Assembly (NCBI RefSeq): GCF_000299415.1
Contig: NZ_AMPG01000001.1
Span: 1 to 64,000 of the forward strand
Length of the DNA: 64,000 nt
DNA from: Candidatus Microthrix parvicella Bio17-1
Lineage (GTDB): Bacteria > Actinomycetota > Acidimicrobiia > Acidimicrobiales > Microtrichaceae
Direction of reading: 5' to 3'
Shown here in pieces: positions 40,814 to 49,504 of the stretch. The notes beneath the pieces are model-generated. The model ran no database searches. It was given only the letters and a program-made list of their open reading frames with translations, and was not told the DNA's origin. Position 1 is the first letter of the stretch, and each line of letters starts with the position of its first letter. Position numbers and translations under genes: made by a program.

Positions 40814-41163
40814 GCCAGAAGCCGCGGCTCGCCCCCGAACTGGATAAACCGGGGCTTCAGCCCGAGCGGAACGCCCTGGCCTGGGAGCGAACCGCCATCT
40901 CGATGCTGCTTCTCGGCGTGCTGCTGGCACGAGCCGGATCGAAGGGTGGGCACTGGGAGATCGCGCTGGCCGGGCTGGCCCAGACCGTGGTCGGTTCGGC
41001 GGTGCTCATCTGGGCCGGTTTCAACTACCGCCGCCTGCACGGACCGATCGAGCACGGCGGCGACGGCGTCGTCCATCCGGGAGCCGCCCGAACGGTCGGG
41101 TGGATCACGATTGTGTTCACTGCGGTCAGCCTGGCGGTTGCGATCGACATGATCCTGACGTAA
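40810..41163 (+). CDS. Second DUF202 family membrane protein
   Basis: 117 residues, GTG start inside the previous stop. Signature PERNALAWERTAISMLLLG, a variant of the DUF202 block, with three helices. The two differ in sequence, so they may form a heteromer; such tandem DUF202 pairs are common in actinobacteria. Confidence 0.85.
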   Translation: MSQKPRLAPELDKPGLQPERNALAWERTAISMLLLGVLLARAGSKGGHWEIALAGLAQTVVGSAVLIWAGFNYRRLHGPIEHGGDGVVHPGAARTVGWITIVFTAVSLAVAIDMILT

Positions 41164-41417
41164 CCGCCACCTGAGGCGGATCACGTTGCCGGTGACCACA
41201 CGGCCGGCGTCGGCGCACAACCAGGGACAGCGTGCGGTCCGCCAGCACAACTCCAACGCAGAGACCACCTCCGGGGTGTAGACGGGCTCTCAGGCGTCGC
41301 CGAGCCCGACCCCAAACGGAGATTCATACGTGAGGCAACGAACCCTCCTACGCGGAGGTTTGGCGCGAGTCAATGCGCTCCATTCCGAAGGTGGCCGCCA
41401 CCCGGTAACGTCGTGTC

Positions 41418-41720
41418 GTGCTCCTCATCGGAATCATCATCACGGGTATGGTCGTCGGCGCAGTCGCGCAGTTCATTCTTGGACGGGAGGGCGGCAAGGT
41501 CGACTGGCAGATGGCCCTCGTCGCCGGAATCGTCGGTTCGTTTATCGGGGGGTTCCTCATCAACCTGATCAATGGCGATGGGGTGAAGCTCGGTCCGAGC
41601 GGACTGATCGGTTCGCTCGTCGGCGCCCTGATCGTCACTGCCATCTGGCAGGGTCTCAACGCCAGGAAGGCCGCCGACGCCAAAACCCCGCCACCGAAGC
41701 GCACCAAAACCAACCGCTGA
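41418..41720 (+). CDS. GlsB/YeaQ/YmgE family stress-response membrane protein
   Basis: 100 residues, GTG start. Three short hydrophobic helices with Gly-rich patterns (GIIITGMVVGAVAQFIL, AGIVGSFIGGFLI, IGSLVGALIVTAIW) typical of the transglycosylase-associated (YeaQ) family, and a Lys/Pro-rich tail. Induced by stress in other bacteria; molecular role unresolved. About 250 bp of unassigned sequence separates it from the DUF202 pair. Confidence 0.85.
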   Translation: MLLIGIIITGMVVGAVAQFILGREGGKVDWQMALVAGIVGSFIGGFLINLINGDGVKLGPSGLIGSLVGALIVTAIWQGLNARKAADAKTPPPKRTKTNR

Positions 41721-41773
41721 TCACGCGGCGGGCCGCTACCCTTCCCCGTGGTTGACACCAAGGGGGACATGAC

Positions 41774-43687
41774 GTGAGCGATCTTGATCCGCGCCCGGCC
41801 ACCGGGTTCACCGAGGCGGCCAACTCCGCGGCCGTCGTCGACTTCGACGACGAGGTCGACTTCGCAGCGGCCCAACGCGGCCTGATCGCGCAATTGCCAG
41901 GCGGGCGCGTCGAGCAGGCCGGCAACGCGGTGTGGGACGTGGCCTCCCACGACTTCCTTCGCACCGACGATCCACCTCCCCCCAGCGTGCACCCCGGGCT
42001 GTGGCGCCAGGGCCGCCTCAACTCGAACCACGGCCTGTTTGAGGTGGCAGACGGCGTGTGGCAGGCACGCGGGTACGACATCTCCAACATCACCTTCATG
42101 GCCGCCGACGACGGCTGGTTGATCATCGACCCGCTGACCACCGAGGCCACCGCCGCCGCCTGCCTTGCACTCGCCAACGACACCCTGGGCACACGACCAG
42201 TGAGCGCGGTGATCTACACCCACAGCCATGTCGACCACTTCGGCGGAGTGCTCGGCGTGACCTCCGAGGAGGCGGTCACGGCAGGCGACGTGCGCATCAT
42301 CGCCCCAGACGGGTTCCTTGAGGAGGCGGTCAAGGAGAACGGTCACGCCGGCCCCATCATGTCCCGCCGGGCGCTGTTCCAGTTCGGCCCGCTGCTCGCC
42401 CCGGGCCCCCGCGGGCAGGTCGACGCCGGGCTTGGCCAGGCGCTGCCGCTCGGGGCCAACAACCTGCTGGCACCCACCGAGACGATCGCCGCCACCGGCG
42501 AGGAGTTGACCGTCGACGGCATCCGCATCGTGTTCCAAAACACCCCCGACGCCGAGGCACCGTCGGAGATGAACTTCTTCTTCCCTGACAAGTCGCTGCT
42601 GTGCCTGGCCGAGAACTGCACCCACAACCTGCACAACCTGTACCCGATTCGCGGCGCCCAGACCCGCGATGCGCTCGCCTGGAGCAAGTACCTCCAGGAG
42701 GCGCTGGTGATGTGGGGCGACCACACCGACATCTGCTTCGCCAGCCACCACTGGCCCCGCTTTGGACGGGAGGACGCCAAGGCGTTCATCGCCATGCAGC
42801 GCGACGTCTACCGCTGGATGCACGACCAGACGTTGCGCCTGGCCAACCACGGCCACACCCCCGACGAGATCGCCGACGAGCTCACCCTGCCCGAGTGCTT
42901 CTCCCACCAGAGCCACGTGCAGGGCTACTACGGCACGGTCAGCCACAACGTTCGCTCGGTGTACAACCGCTACCTGGGTTGGTACGACGGCAACCCGGCC
43001 AATCTGCACCCGCTGCCGCCGGTCGAGGCCGCCGGTCGCTACGTCGAGATGATGGGTGGAGCCGACAACGTGATCGCCGGCGCCCGGCGGGCCTATGACG
43101 AGGGCGACTACCGCTGGGTGGCACAGGTGCTCAACCATGTGATCTTCGACGACCCGACCAATCAGACGGCACGCCGACTGTCGGCCGATGCGATGGAGCA
43201 ACTGGGCTATCAATCCGAGTCGGCCACCTGGCGCAACTCGTACCTGATGGGCGCGTTCGAACTGCGCCACGGCTCGCTCCAGCTCGGCCGGGCCCGTCAG
43301 CCGGCGATGGCCAAGGCCATGACCGGGGAGCTGTTGATCGATGCGATGGGTGTTCGCTTCAACCCCGCCGGTTATCGGGACGCCGCCACCATGATCTGGC
43401 GGATCACCGACCTGGGCGAGGATCACCTGCTGGAGGTCAGCAATCACGCCATCTCGCAGCGGCGACTCGACGAGGTCGATCCGGACTGGTCCGCAGAGCC
43501 CGATGAAGTCGACGTCACACTGTCGCTCGACCGGGCGACGATGGTGACGATCATCGACGAGGCCGAAAGCTTCGGCCCGCTGGTCGACGACGGCACGATC
43601 ACGATCGAGTCCGGCGACGCAGCCGTGGCCGCCGAGTTCCTGGCGGCCCTCGACGTCTTCCAGACCGCCAACATCATCGAGCCCTAG
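41774..43687 (+). CDS. MBL-fold alkyl/aryl-sulfatase (SdsA1/BDS1 type)
   Basis: 637 residues, GTG start. The zinc site THSHVDHFGGVLGV near residue 155 and later 'ENCTHNLHNLYPIRGAQTRD' and FASHHWPRFG give the metal ligands of SdsA1 alkylsulfatases. The middle dimerisation part includes LGWYDGNPANLHPLPPVEAA, a hallmark, and the C-terminus is SCP2-like. It hydrolyses alkyl sulfates such as dodecyl sulfate to alcohol and sulfate. No signal peptide is seen, unlike secreted SdsA1. Third sulfatase of the window and mechanistically unrelated to the formylglycine type. Confidence 0.93.
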   Translation: MSDLDPRPATGFTEAANSAAVVDFDDEVDFAAAQRGLIAQLPGGRVEQAGNAVWDVASHDFLRTDDPPPPSVHPGLWRQGRLNSNHGLFEVADGVWQARGYDISNITFMAADDGWLIIDPLTTEATAAACLALANDTLGTRPVSAVIYTHSHVDHFGGVLGVTSEEAVTAGDVRIIAPDGFLEEAVKENGHAGPIMSRRALFQFGPLLAPGPRGQVDAGLGQALPLGANNLLAPTETIAATGEELTVDGIRIVFQNTPDAEAPSEMNFFFPDKSLLCLAENCTHNLHNLYPIRGAQTRDALAWSKYLQEALVMWGDHTDICFASHHWPRFGREDAKAFIAMQRDVYRWMHDQTLRLANHGHTPDEIADELTLPECFSHQSHVQGYYGTVSHNVRSVYNRYLGWYDGNPANLHPLPPVEAAGRYVEMMGGADNVIAGARRAYDEGDYRWVAQVLNHVIFDDPTNQTARRLSADAMEQLGYQSESATWRNSYLMGAFELRHGSLQLGRARQPAMAKAMTGELLIDAMGVRFNPAGYRDAATMIWRITDLGEDHLLEVSNHAISQRRLDEVDPDWSAEPDEVDVTLSLDRATMVTIIDEAESFGPLVDDGTITIESGDAAVAAEFLAALDVFQTANIIEP

Positions 43688-43807
43688 CCCCAATACCGTC
43701 CAGTTGGGGGTACAGGGGGTGTGGTTTGGTGGATGCCGCGTGCTGGGCAGCTGAAGCCCGAGTCGGATCGTCGGCCTTGTATGGCGGATGGGTGCTCTGG
43801 GGGCGCC

Positions 43808-43893
43808 GGTGCTGCCACTACGCGATCAGAACGCTCATGTGCGAAGCCGCCGAACAGGCAGGCCACGACCCAGACCGGGTCAGCTTCGTTGCC
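43808..43893 (+). mobile_element. IS4-family transposase C-terminal fragment
   Basis: The translated stretch HYAIRTLMCEAAEQAGHDPDRVSFV matches from memory the C-terminal segment of IS4-type transposases ('..hH.ir.lm.eaA..ag.DPdrlSF..al'). It is about 30 codons; the DDE catalytic residues and ends are missing, and the flanking frames are unrelated. It lies between the alkylsulfatase and the membrane protein/GntR operon, so it marks an old insertion. Confidence 0.55.
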
Positions 43894-43992
43894 GCCACGC
43901 CCTCTGGCCCCCACCACACGACGGCGTTTCCACTCCCGACTTCGACGTGTCGTTGATCGCCCGCCCGAAGCGATCGAGACAAACGTGTTGTT

Positions 43993-44013
43993 TGTATCGC
44001 CTCATTTGATACA
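43993..44013. promoter_or_regulatory. Inverted repeat TGTATC-N9-GATACA, candidate GntR operator
   Basis: Perfect 6-bp arms with a 9-bp spacer, 47 bp before ATG 44060. It overlaps a TACAGT -10-like element (44011-44016). The symmetry and its position at the promoter of an operon encoding its own GntR protein suggest autorepression. No regulon search was possible. Confidence 0.55.
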
Positions 44014-44059
44014 GTTACTTGACGGCCCATCGGGGGCCGCACGTCAAGGCAGGGGCGCT

Positions 44060-44944
44060 ATGGATCTCGACGGTTGGAGCCTGATCTGGTTTGTCGTCCC
44101 GGGGATCATCGTCCCGGCAGCGCTGCTGGTCCTAGCATTTCGAAGCCCATCGTGGAAGCAGATGACCCGCTGGGCCACACAAGCCCAGGTGACCATCACC
44201 ACGGAAAACGAGGACATGATACGCCGGCGCCTCGCCCGGGCTCGCCGGTACCGCTCGTTGGTCAGCTTTCCCTTCTGGTGGGTCCTCGCAGTGCCGGTCA
44301 TTACCGGACCACTCCCCGAGTGGGCCAACGACGTCATCTGGATACCTCTGACCGGGTATGTGCTCGGTTCCATCCTCGCCGCCGTATCCAACACTGAGAA
44401 GACCGGCGGGCTCCGCGTCGCCGACCTCTCCCCGAGGCTGCCGTCGAGCTACGTCCCGCGTCGCGAGCGACTGGCTCCTTGGTTGGTGCTGGGGGTGACG
44501 GCCGCAGCGCTCGTTTCGATCAAGGCGTTTCCGCCCCGGTTCCCGCAGTCGCTCCGCACGCAGATCCCGCTCTTTGTCACGGCGGTTGTCGTCGCCGTGC
44601 TCGCGGAAGTTGCACTCCGGATGGTTGCCGCCCGCCCGCAGGTGACCGACAGCCCCACCCGTCGACTCGCCGACAACGCGCTGCGGTCCACCGGCGCCAC
44701 CGCAGCCGTGGCCTCTTCGATCATGCTCTCGCTCTTCACGCTCAACTCGGCGATCTCTGCGCTGCTGGGCTCGGGACATCGTGCGTGGATCGGTGTTCCC
44801 TTGATGCTGCTCGTGACGGGCATGACCTACGGGGCGTTCTGGGTCATCGTCACACAGCAACCATGGGCCCCGGGCCGGCGACGATCGCTGCGAGCCGAAC
44901 CGGTGTCTGGCCCGGATCCGGCTGCGGAGTCGGTCAGCGCATGA
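44060..44944 (+). CDS. Uncharacterised multi-span membrane protein, coupled to GntR
   Basis: 294 residues with seven or so hydrophobic helices and a basic loop RRRLARARRYR near residue 55. No family recognised. AGGGG precedes ATG by 5-6 nt. Its stop overlaps the GntR start (ATGA), and the upstream palindrome suggests shared autoregulation. YtrA-type GntR operons often encode ABC transporters or membrane proteins that respond to cell-wall antibiotics; that analogy is only a suggestion here. Confidence 0.65.
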   Translation: MDLDGWSLIWFVVPGIIVPAALLVLAFRSPSWKQMTRWATQAQVTITTENEDMIRRRLARARRYRSLVSFPFWWVLAVPVITGPLPEWANDVIWIPLTGYVLGSILAAVSNTEKTGGLRVADLSPRLPSSYVPRRERLAPWLVLGVTAAALVSIKAFPPRFPQSLRTQIPLFVTAVVVAVLAEVALRMVAARPQVTDSPTRRLADNALRSTGATAAVASSIMLSLFTLNSAISALLGSGHRAWIGVPLMLLVTGMTYGAFWVIVTQQPWAPGRRRSLRAEPVSGPDPAAESVSA

Positions 44945-45312
44945 TCATCACCGTCGACCCGGCCGCCGAGGCCGCGCCGTTTGCCCAGGTGCGCAGCCAG
45001 TTGTTGGAGGCGATCGCCACCGGAGCGCTCACGTCGGGCACCCGCCTGCCGACCATTCGCCAGCTCGCCGGCGACCTCGGCCTCGCCAACAACACGGTGG
45101 CCCGCGCGTATCGGGAGCTACTCGCCGACGGCGTGCTCGAGTCGCGAGGTCGGCGCGGCACGTTCGTACGCGACAAGGCGACCGACGTGGTGCCCGACGC
45201 CCGCAGCCAACGCCTGGACGAGCTGGTACGCAACTACATCGACGGCGCCCGGGCCATCGGGGTGCCCAGCGATGAGATCGTCGGCGCTCTCACCCGAACC
45301 CTGGCCACGTAG
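44941..45312 (+). CDS. GntR-family regulator, YtrA subfamily
   Basis: 123 residues: winged HTH only, no large ligand domain. PFAQVRSQLLEAIATGALTSGTRLPTIRQLAGDLGLANNTVARAYREL is the GntR HTH and EGRGTFV-like ESRGRRGTFV the wing. The short C-terminal helix fits the YtrA subfamily. ATG overlaps the upstream stop. Likely autorepressor via the TGTATC-N9-GATACA repeat. Confidence 0.92.
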   Translation: MIITVDPAAEAAPFAQVRSQLLEAIATGALTSGTRLPTIRQLAGDLGLANNTVARAYRELLADGVLESRGRRGTFVRDKATDVVPDARSQRLDELVRNYIDGARAIGVPSDEIVGALTRTLAT

Positions 45313-45334
45313 CTGCGCCGAGCTGGGGCGGCGG

Positions 45335-46003
45335 TCAGTTGGCGAATTCGTTGAGCCGGTCGAGGATGGCCGTCATGGTGGGCTCGGCCTGGTCGGTGTC
45401 AAAGATGTTCTGGGCGTGGGCCGAGCCGGGCAGGATGATCGCCTCGTTGTCATCGCCCTCCGCTGTGTCGGCCATCTCGGTGGACACGTCGGCCACCGGC
45501 TCGTCCTCGCTGGCGATGAACAGCTTCGGGGACACGCCCAAACCGTCAACGACCGAGTTGGGCGACAACACGATGAGCTGGTCGGGCAGGTCGGGCTGCT
45601 GGGACACCAAATCCAAGATCCCGTCCGCCCCGGCACTGGCTCCGATCAGCGCCACCCCAGCGATGCCCCGCTCGTCCTTGAGGTAGGTCACCGCAGCCTC
45701 GATTCCTTCGGGACTGATGTCCTCGACCGCAACGACCGTGGTGCCTTCAGCAGCGATCTGCGTGGCCTGGTCGGTCCAGCTCTCGGCGTCAAATGCGGCA
45801 CCGTGCGCCAGCACCACACCGGAGTCGCCGTCCCCCCACAACAACGCCTCCCCGACGTCGGTGTCGATCCGCTCACCAGCGGTGGTCGTCGCTGCTGTGT
45901 CGCCCTCGCCCGTTTCGGCCGGACCGGAGTCCGAGCCGCAGGCGGCGCCCAACAGGAGCGTGCAGATGAGCACGGCAAACAGACAGGACGGCGTGCGACG
46001 CAT
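45335..46003 (-). CDS. Alpha/beta-hydrolase-like lipoprotein
   Basis: 222 residues. Signal peptide with lipobox LLLGAACGSDSG (Cys22). The core resembles a small alpha/beta hydrolase: SGVVLAHGAAFDAESW (oxyanion strand), nucleophile GASAGADGIL, an acidic SEDEPVADV and late His in PGSAHAQNIFD. The acidic, Thr/Glu-rich linker after the Cys is typical of actinobacterial lipoproteins. Probable extracytoplasmic esterase. Convergent with GntR. Confidence 0.8.
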   Translation of the reverse strand: MRRTPSCLFAVLICTLLLGAACGSDSGPAETGEGDTAATTTAGERIDTDVGEALLWGDGDSGVVLAHGAAFDAESWTDQATQIAAEGTTVVAVEDISPEGIEAAVTYLKDERGIAGVALIGASAGADGILDLVSQQPDLPDQLIVLSPNSVVDGLGVSPKLFIASEDEPVADVSTEMADTAEGDDNEAIILPGSAHAQNIFDTDQAEPTMTAILDRLNEFAN

Positions 46004-46104
46004 TCATCAAGGGTACAGGGAGCAAAGGATCAGGGCGTCGCCGCCGAAGCGGCCGCGCGCTTCGGGTTCGTCATCGAGGTGCCTGCAACTGCGAGTATCG
46101 GGCC

Positions 46105-47853
46105 GTGACCGCCATCACCCACCCGAACCGTTCAGGGACCAAGGTCGCCCTCCGAAACGCCGCTCCGCTCCTCGTGGGTGTGGCGTTGCTGATGGCGGGT
46201 AACGGCCTCAGTTCCACGTTGTTGGGCATCCGAGGTGGCCTGGTCGGCTTCTCCCCGACCGTGATCGGCGTGATCCTGTCCGGCTACTACGTCGGTTTCG
46301 TGCTCGGGTCGGTCGTCACGCCGGCCACGATCGCCCGGGTGGGGCACGTGCGTGTGTTCGCCGGGCTGGCGTCGCTTGGCTCAGGGGCACTGCTGATACA
46401 CCTGGTCACTCCCGACGCCCCCACGTGGTTCATGATGCGGGCCATCTCCGGGTTGTGCATCGCCGGGTTGTTCATCGTCAGCGAAACCTGGCTGAACGGC
46501 GCCGCCACCAACGAGACACGGGGAACCCTGTTGGCGACCTACATGGTGGTGGTGGGTGCCTCGGTGTTCTCGGGTCAGATGCTCTATGCCGCTTCCGACC
46601 CGGCCGGGGTTGGCGCGTTGGTACTCGCGTCGGTGCTGGTGTCGATGGCGGTGGTTCCTGTCTCACTGGCCACCTTCAAGGCCCCAGAGATGCCGGAGCC
46701 ATCCAATCTGAGTTGGGGTCACATGATCACGACCGCGCCGCTGGCGCCGGTCGGTGCAGTTGCGTCGGGGTTCGTGGTGGCCGCGATGTTGAGCGGTGGC
46801 GTGGTGTACGCAGCAGAGGCGGGCCTTGACCGCCTGGCCACCGGTGCGTTCATCGGTGCTGCGCTTCTGGGGGGAGTAGCCCTCCAGGTTCCCCTCGGCC
46901 GCTGGTCGGACCGCGTGGACCGCCGCCTGGTGATCGCCGTCGCTTCGGCGGCCGGGGCCGCAGCCAGCCTGGCCGTGGCCGCAGTGGGCCCGACCCACCG
47001 TCTGGTGGTCATCGGGCTCACCACCGTGGCCGGCGGCGCCACCTTCTCGCTCTATTCCCTCACTCTGGCCCACCTCAACGACTACCTGGAGGATCGTCAC
47101 ACTGTTGCGGCCGGAGCCAGGATGGTGCTGTTGCAAGGTGCCGGCGCGGTCGCCGGGCCGGTGGTGGGCTCGGCATTGGTGGAGCAGGTGGGCCCGGGGG
47201 CGTTGTTCGTGGCCATGGCCGTCGCCTACAGCGTGGCCTCCATCTTCGCTCTGGCACGGATCTTCATCCGTGCCGCCGCAGCCGAAGAGGACCGCGCCGA
47301 GTTCGCCCCGGTCACCGTCGGTGGCACCACCGTGTCGGGCTTCGCAGCCGACCTCGACGATCTCTTTCCCGCAACCGGCGACACGATCGAGGGCACGGGT
47401 CGCACCATCGGTTATCAGGAACGCGGCCCGACGGACCGCGACGCCGTCGTGCTGCTGGGCACGCCGATGGGCCGCGACGTCGAGTGGCGCAACGTCCTTG
47501 GCGCCTTGGCCTACGACGGCTACCGGGCGATCACCGTGTGGACCGCTGACGACCCCGGTCGTGCCCTGACCGCCGACGACGTTCTGGAGTTGCTCCATCA
47601 CCTGGAACTGCCATGGGCGTCCTACGTCGGTGCCGGACACGGCGCAGCGGCGATTGCCGACCTTGCCGCCAACCACCCGGACCGAACCGACGGCACCCTG
47701 GTGGTGTGCGAGATCGACGAGCACCATCCGCCGGCCGACGCGGTCCTGCTCAACGGGGTGACGTCCGTCCCCAGACTTGAGGTCGACCACGATCTGTGGG
47801 ACAACCCCGAATCGCTCGCAGACCGCATCGCAGAGTCGTTCCGCTACCGATAG
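46105..47853 (+). CDS. MFS transporter fused to a degenerate alpha/beta-hydrolase domain
   Basis: 582 residues, GTG start. Residues 1-395 form a 12-helix MFS permease of the YcaD type (GLIRxxG-like GIRGGLVGFSPTVIGVILSGYYVGFVLGS, and GRWSDRVDRRLVI as the loop motif). Residues about 430-575 look like an alpha/beta hydrolase: GRTIGYQERGPTDRDAVVLLG, then YVGAGHGAAAIADLAANHP in place of the nucleophile elbow. The usual GHSMG is GAGHG, so the catalytic Ser is Gly and the domain is probably inert or a binding module. No such fusion is known to me. The transported substrate is unknown. Confidence 0.82.
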   Translation: MTAITHPNRSGTKVALRNAAPLLVGVALLMAGNGLSSTLLGIRGGLVGFSPTVIGVILSGYYVGFVLGSVVTPATIARVGHVRVFAGLASLGSGALLIHLVTPDAPTWFMMRAISGLCIAGLFIVSETWLNGAATNETRGTLLATYMVVVGASVFSGQMLYAASDPAGVGALVLASVLVSMAVVPVSLATFKAPEMPEPSNLSWGHMITTAPLAPVGAVASGFVVAAMLSGGVVYAAEAGLDRLATGAFIGAALLGGVALQVPLGRWSDRVDRRLVIAVASAAGAAASLAVAAVGPTHRLVVIGLTTVAGGATFSLYSLTLAHLNDYLEDRHTVAAGARMVLLQGAGAVAGPVVGSALVEQVGPGALFVAMAVAYSVASIFALARIFIRAAAAEEDRAEFAPVTVGGTTVSGFAADLDDLFPATGDTIEGTGRTIGYQERGPTDRDAVVLLGTPMGRDVEWRNVLGALAYDGYRAITVWTADDPGRALTADDVLELLHHLELPWASYVGAGHGAAAIADLAANHPDRTDGTLVVCEIDEHHPPADAVLLNGVTSVPRLEVDHDLWDNPESLADRIAESFRYR

Positions 47854-47878
47854 GCCAACCGTGCCCGCCCACCGCTCC

Positions 47879-49504
47879 ATGCAATCAATCACCCTCGCTG
47901 CACGCCACCTGACCGTCGACCGCGCCGGAAGTCCGGTGCTCGCCGACATCGACCTCACCGTGTCCGGCCGCGACCGGCTGGGGGTGGTGGGACCCAACGG
48001 CGTCGGCAAGTCGACGCTGCTCGCCGCGCTGAGCGGAGCCGTCCACCTCGATTCCGGGACGGTCGAGGTGACACCGCCCAACGCTCACATCGCCCTGCTG
48101 GACCAGGAACGGGAACGCTCACCCAACGAGACGGTGCGAGCCATGCTGGCCCGTCGCAGCGGCGTGGCCGCAGTCGAGGCCGACTTCGAGGCGGCCACGC
48201 GTGCCCTCACCGCCGCTCAGGCGGGTGCCGGCGAGCATTACCAGCTGGCATTCGACCGATGGATCGACATCGGGGTCGCCGAGTTTCCGGCGCGCAGCGA
48301 AGAGGTCTGGGCCCAACTCGGACAGCCTCCGGCGCTGCTCGACCAGGCGACCTCCACACTGTCGGGCGGGCAGGCCGGACGGGCGGCCCTGGCGGCAATC
48401 CTCCTCACCAACGCAGACGTCGTGCTCTTGGACGAGCCGACCAACGACCTCGACTTCGACGGGCTGGCCCGGCTCGAGGCCTACGTCCGTGGCTTCGCAG
48501 GGGCGATGGTGATCGTCAGCCACGATCGGGCCTTTCTCGAGCGCACCGTCACCCACGTCCTCGAGTTGGACGAGCACTCCCGCAGCGGCTCGGTGTTCTC
48601 AGGCGGCTGGGAGGCGTTCCTCCGCGAGCGGGACGTCGCGCAAAACCACGCTGAAGAGGCCCACGACAACTACGAGCGCACCAGGGCCGATCTGACAGCG
48701 CGAGCGCAACGCACCCGCGAGTGGGCGACCACAGGCGCCCGAAGGGCCGGGCGAAACCCGCGCGACGGCGACAAGTTCATCAAGGCTCACAACATCGCTC
48801 AGACCGAGAAGCTGGCCGGAAAGGCCGCCCGGTTGGACAAGGCCATCGAACGCCTCGAGGTGGTGGACAAGCCGTGGGAGGGCTGGAACCTTCAGATGGA
48901 GCTCACCGCATCTTCGCGCGGCGGGGACGTGGTGGCCACACTGGCCAACGCAGTCATCCGCCGAGGCGATTTCGTGCTGGGACCAGCGAACGTGGAGATC
49001 TCCTGGGCCGAGCGGGTGGCGCTCGTCGGTCCCAACGGATCCGGCAAATCCACCTTGCTGGAGGCGCTCCTCGGCCGCATTCCGCTGGAGTCGGGCGAGG
49101 CGAACCTCGGACGATCGGTCGAGCTGGGCGAGTTGCATCAGGCCCGTCGCGTCTTCGCTGAGGACGCCTCACTGCTGGACGGCTTTATCGCTGCATCCAA
49201 CCTGCTGATCGCCGACGCCCGCTCGCTGTTGGCCAAGTTTGGGCTGGACGCGGGCGATGTCAACCGTCACGCCGCAGACCTGTCGCCGGGCGAACGCACC
49301 CGGGCCTCCTTGGCCCTGCTGATGGCACAAGGTGTCAACTGTCTGGTGCTCGACGAACCCACCAACCACTTGGACCTACCTGCAATTGAACAACTTGAGT
49401 CGGCGCTGCGAACCTGGGATGGAACCTTGCTGCTGATTACCCACGACCGCCGGTTTCTGGAGGCGGTCGAAATCACTCGAACGATCGACGTGCTCGCACT
49501 CTGA
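47879..49504 (+). CDS. ABC-F family ATPase
   Basis: 541 residues with two ABC domains. First: GPNGVGKSTLLAAL, LSGGQAGRAALAAILL, LLDEPTNDLDFDGLARLE. Second: GPNGSGKSTLLEALLG, LSPGERTRASLALLMAQG, DEPTNHLDLPAIEQLE. No membrane domain, so a translational ABC-F (ribosome-associated or antibiotic resistance-like, e.g. Uup/EttA relatives). Between them lies the helical linker (ERTRADLTARAQRTREW). ATG 47879 is used; GTG 47861 is another candidate. The stop (49502-49504) lies in the target duplication of the adjacent IS1380 element. Confidence 0.93.
   Translation: MQSITLAARHLTVDRAGSPVLADIDLTVSGRDRLGVVGPNGVGKSTLLAALSGAVHLDSGTVEVTPPNAHIALLDQERERSPNETVRAMLARRSGVAAVEADFEAATRALTAAQAGAGEHYQLAFDRWIDIGVAEFPARSEEVWAQLGQPPALLDQATSTLSGGQAGRAALAAILLTNADVVLLDEPTNDLDFDGLARLEAYVRGFAGAMVIVSHDRAFLERTVTHVLELDEHSRSGSVFSGGWEAFLRERDVAQNHAEEAHDNYERTRADLTARAQRTREWATTGARRAGRNPRDGDKFIKAHNIAQTEKLAGKAARLDKAIERLEVVDKPWEGWNLQMELTASSRGGDVVATLANAVIRRGDFVLGPANVEISWAERVALVGPNGSGKSTLLEALLGRIPLESGEANLGRSVELGELHQARRVFAEDASLLDGFIAASNLLIADARSLLAKFGLDAGDVNRHAADLSPGERTRASLALLMAQGVNCLVLDEPTNHLDLPAIEQLESALRTWDGTLLLITHDRRFLEAVEITRTIDVLAL

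Noticed and set aside
41348-43693. 781-codon minus-strand open frame
   Set aside because: Opposite the MBL alkylsulfatase, which has the zinc motif; the antisense product is Val/Gly/Arg-rich.
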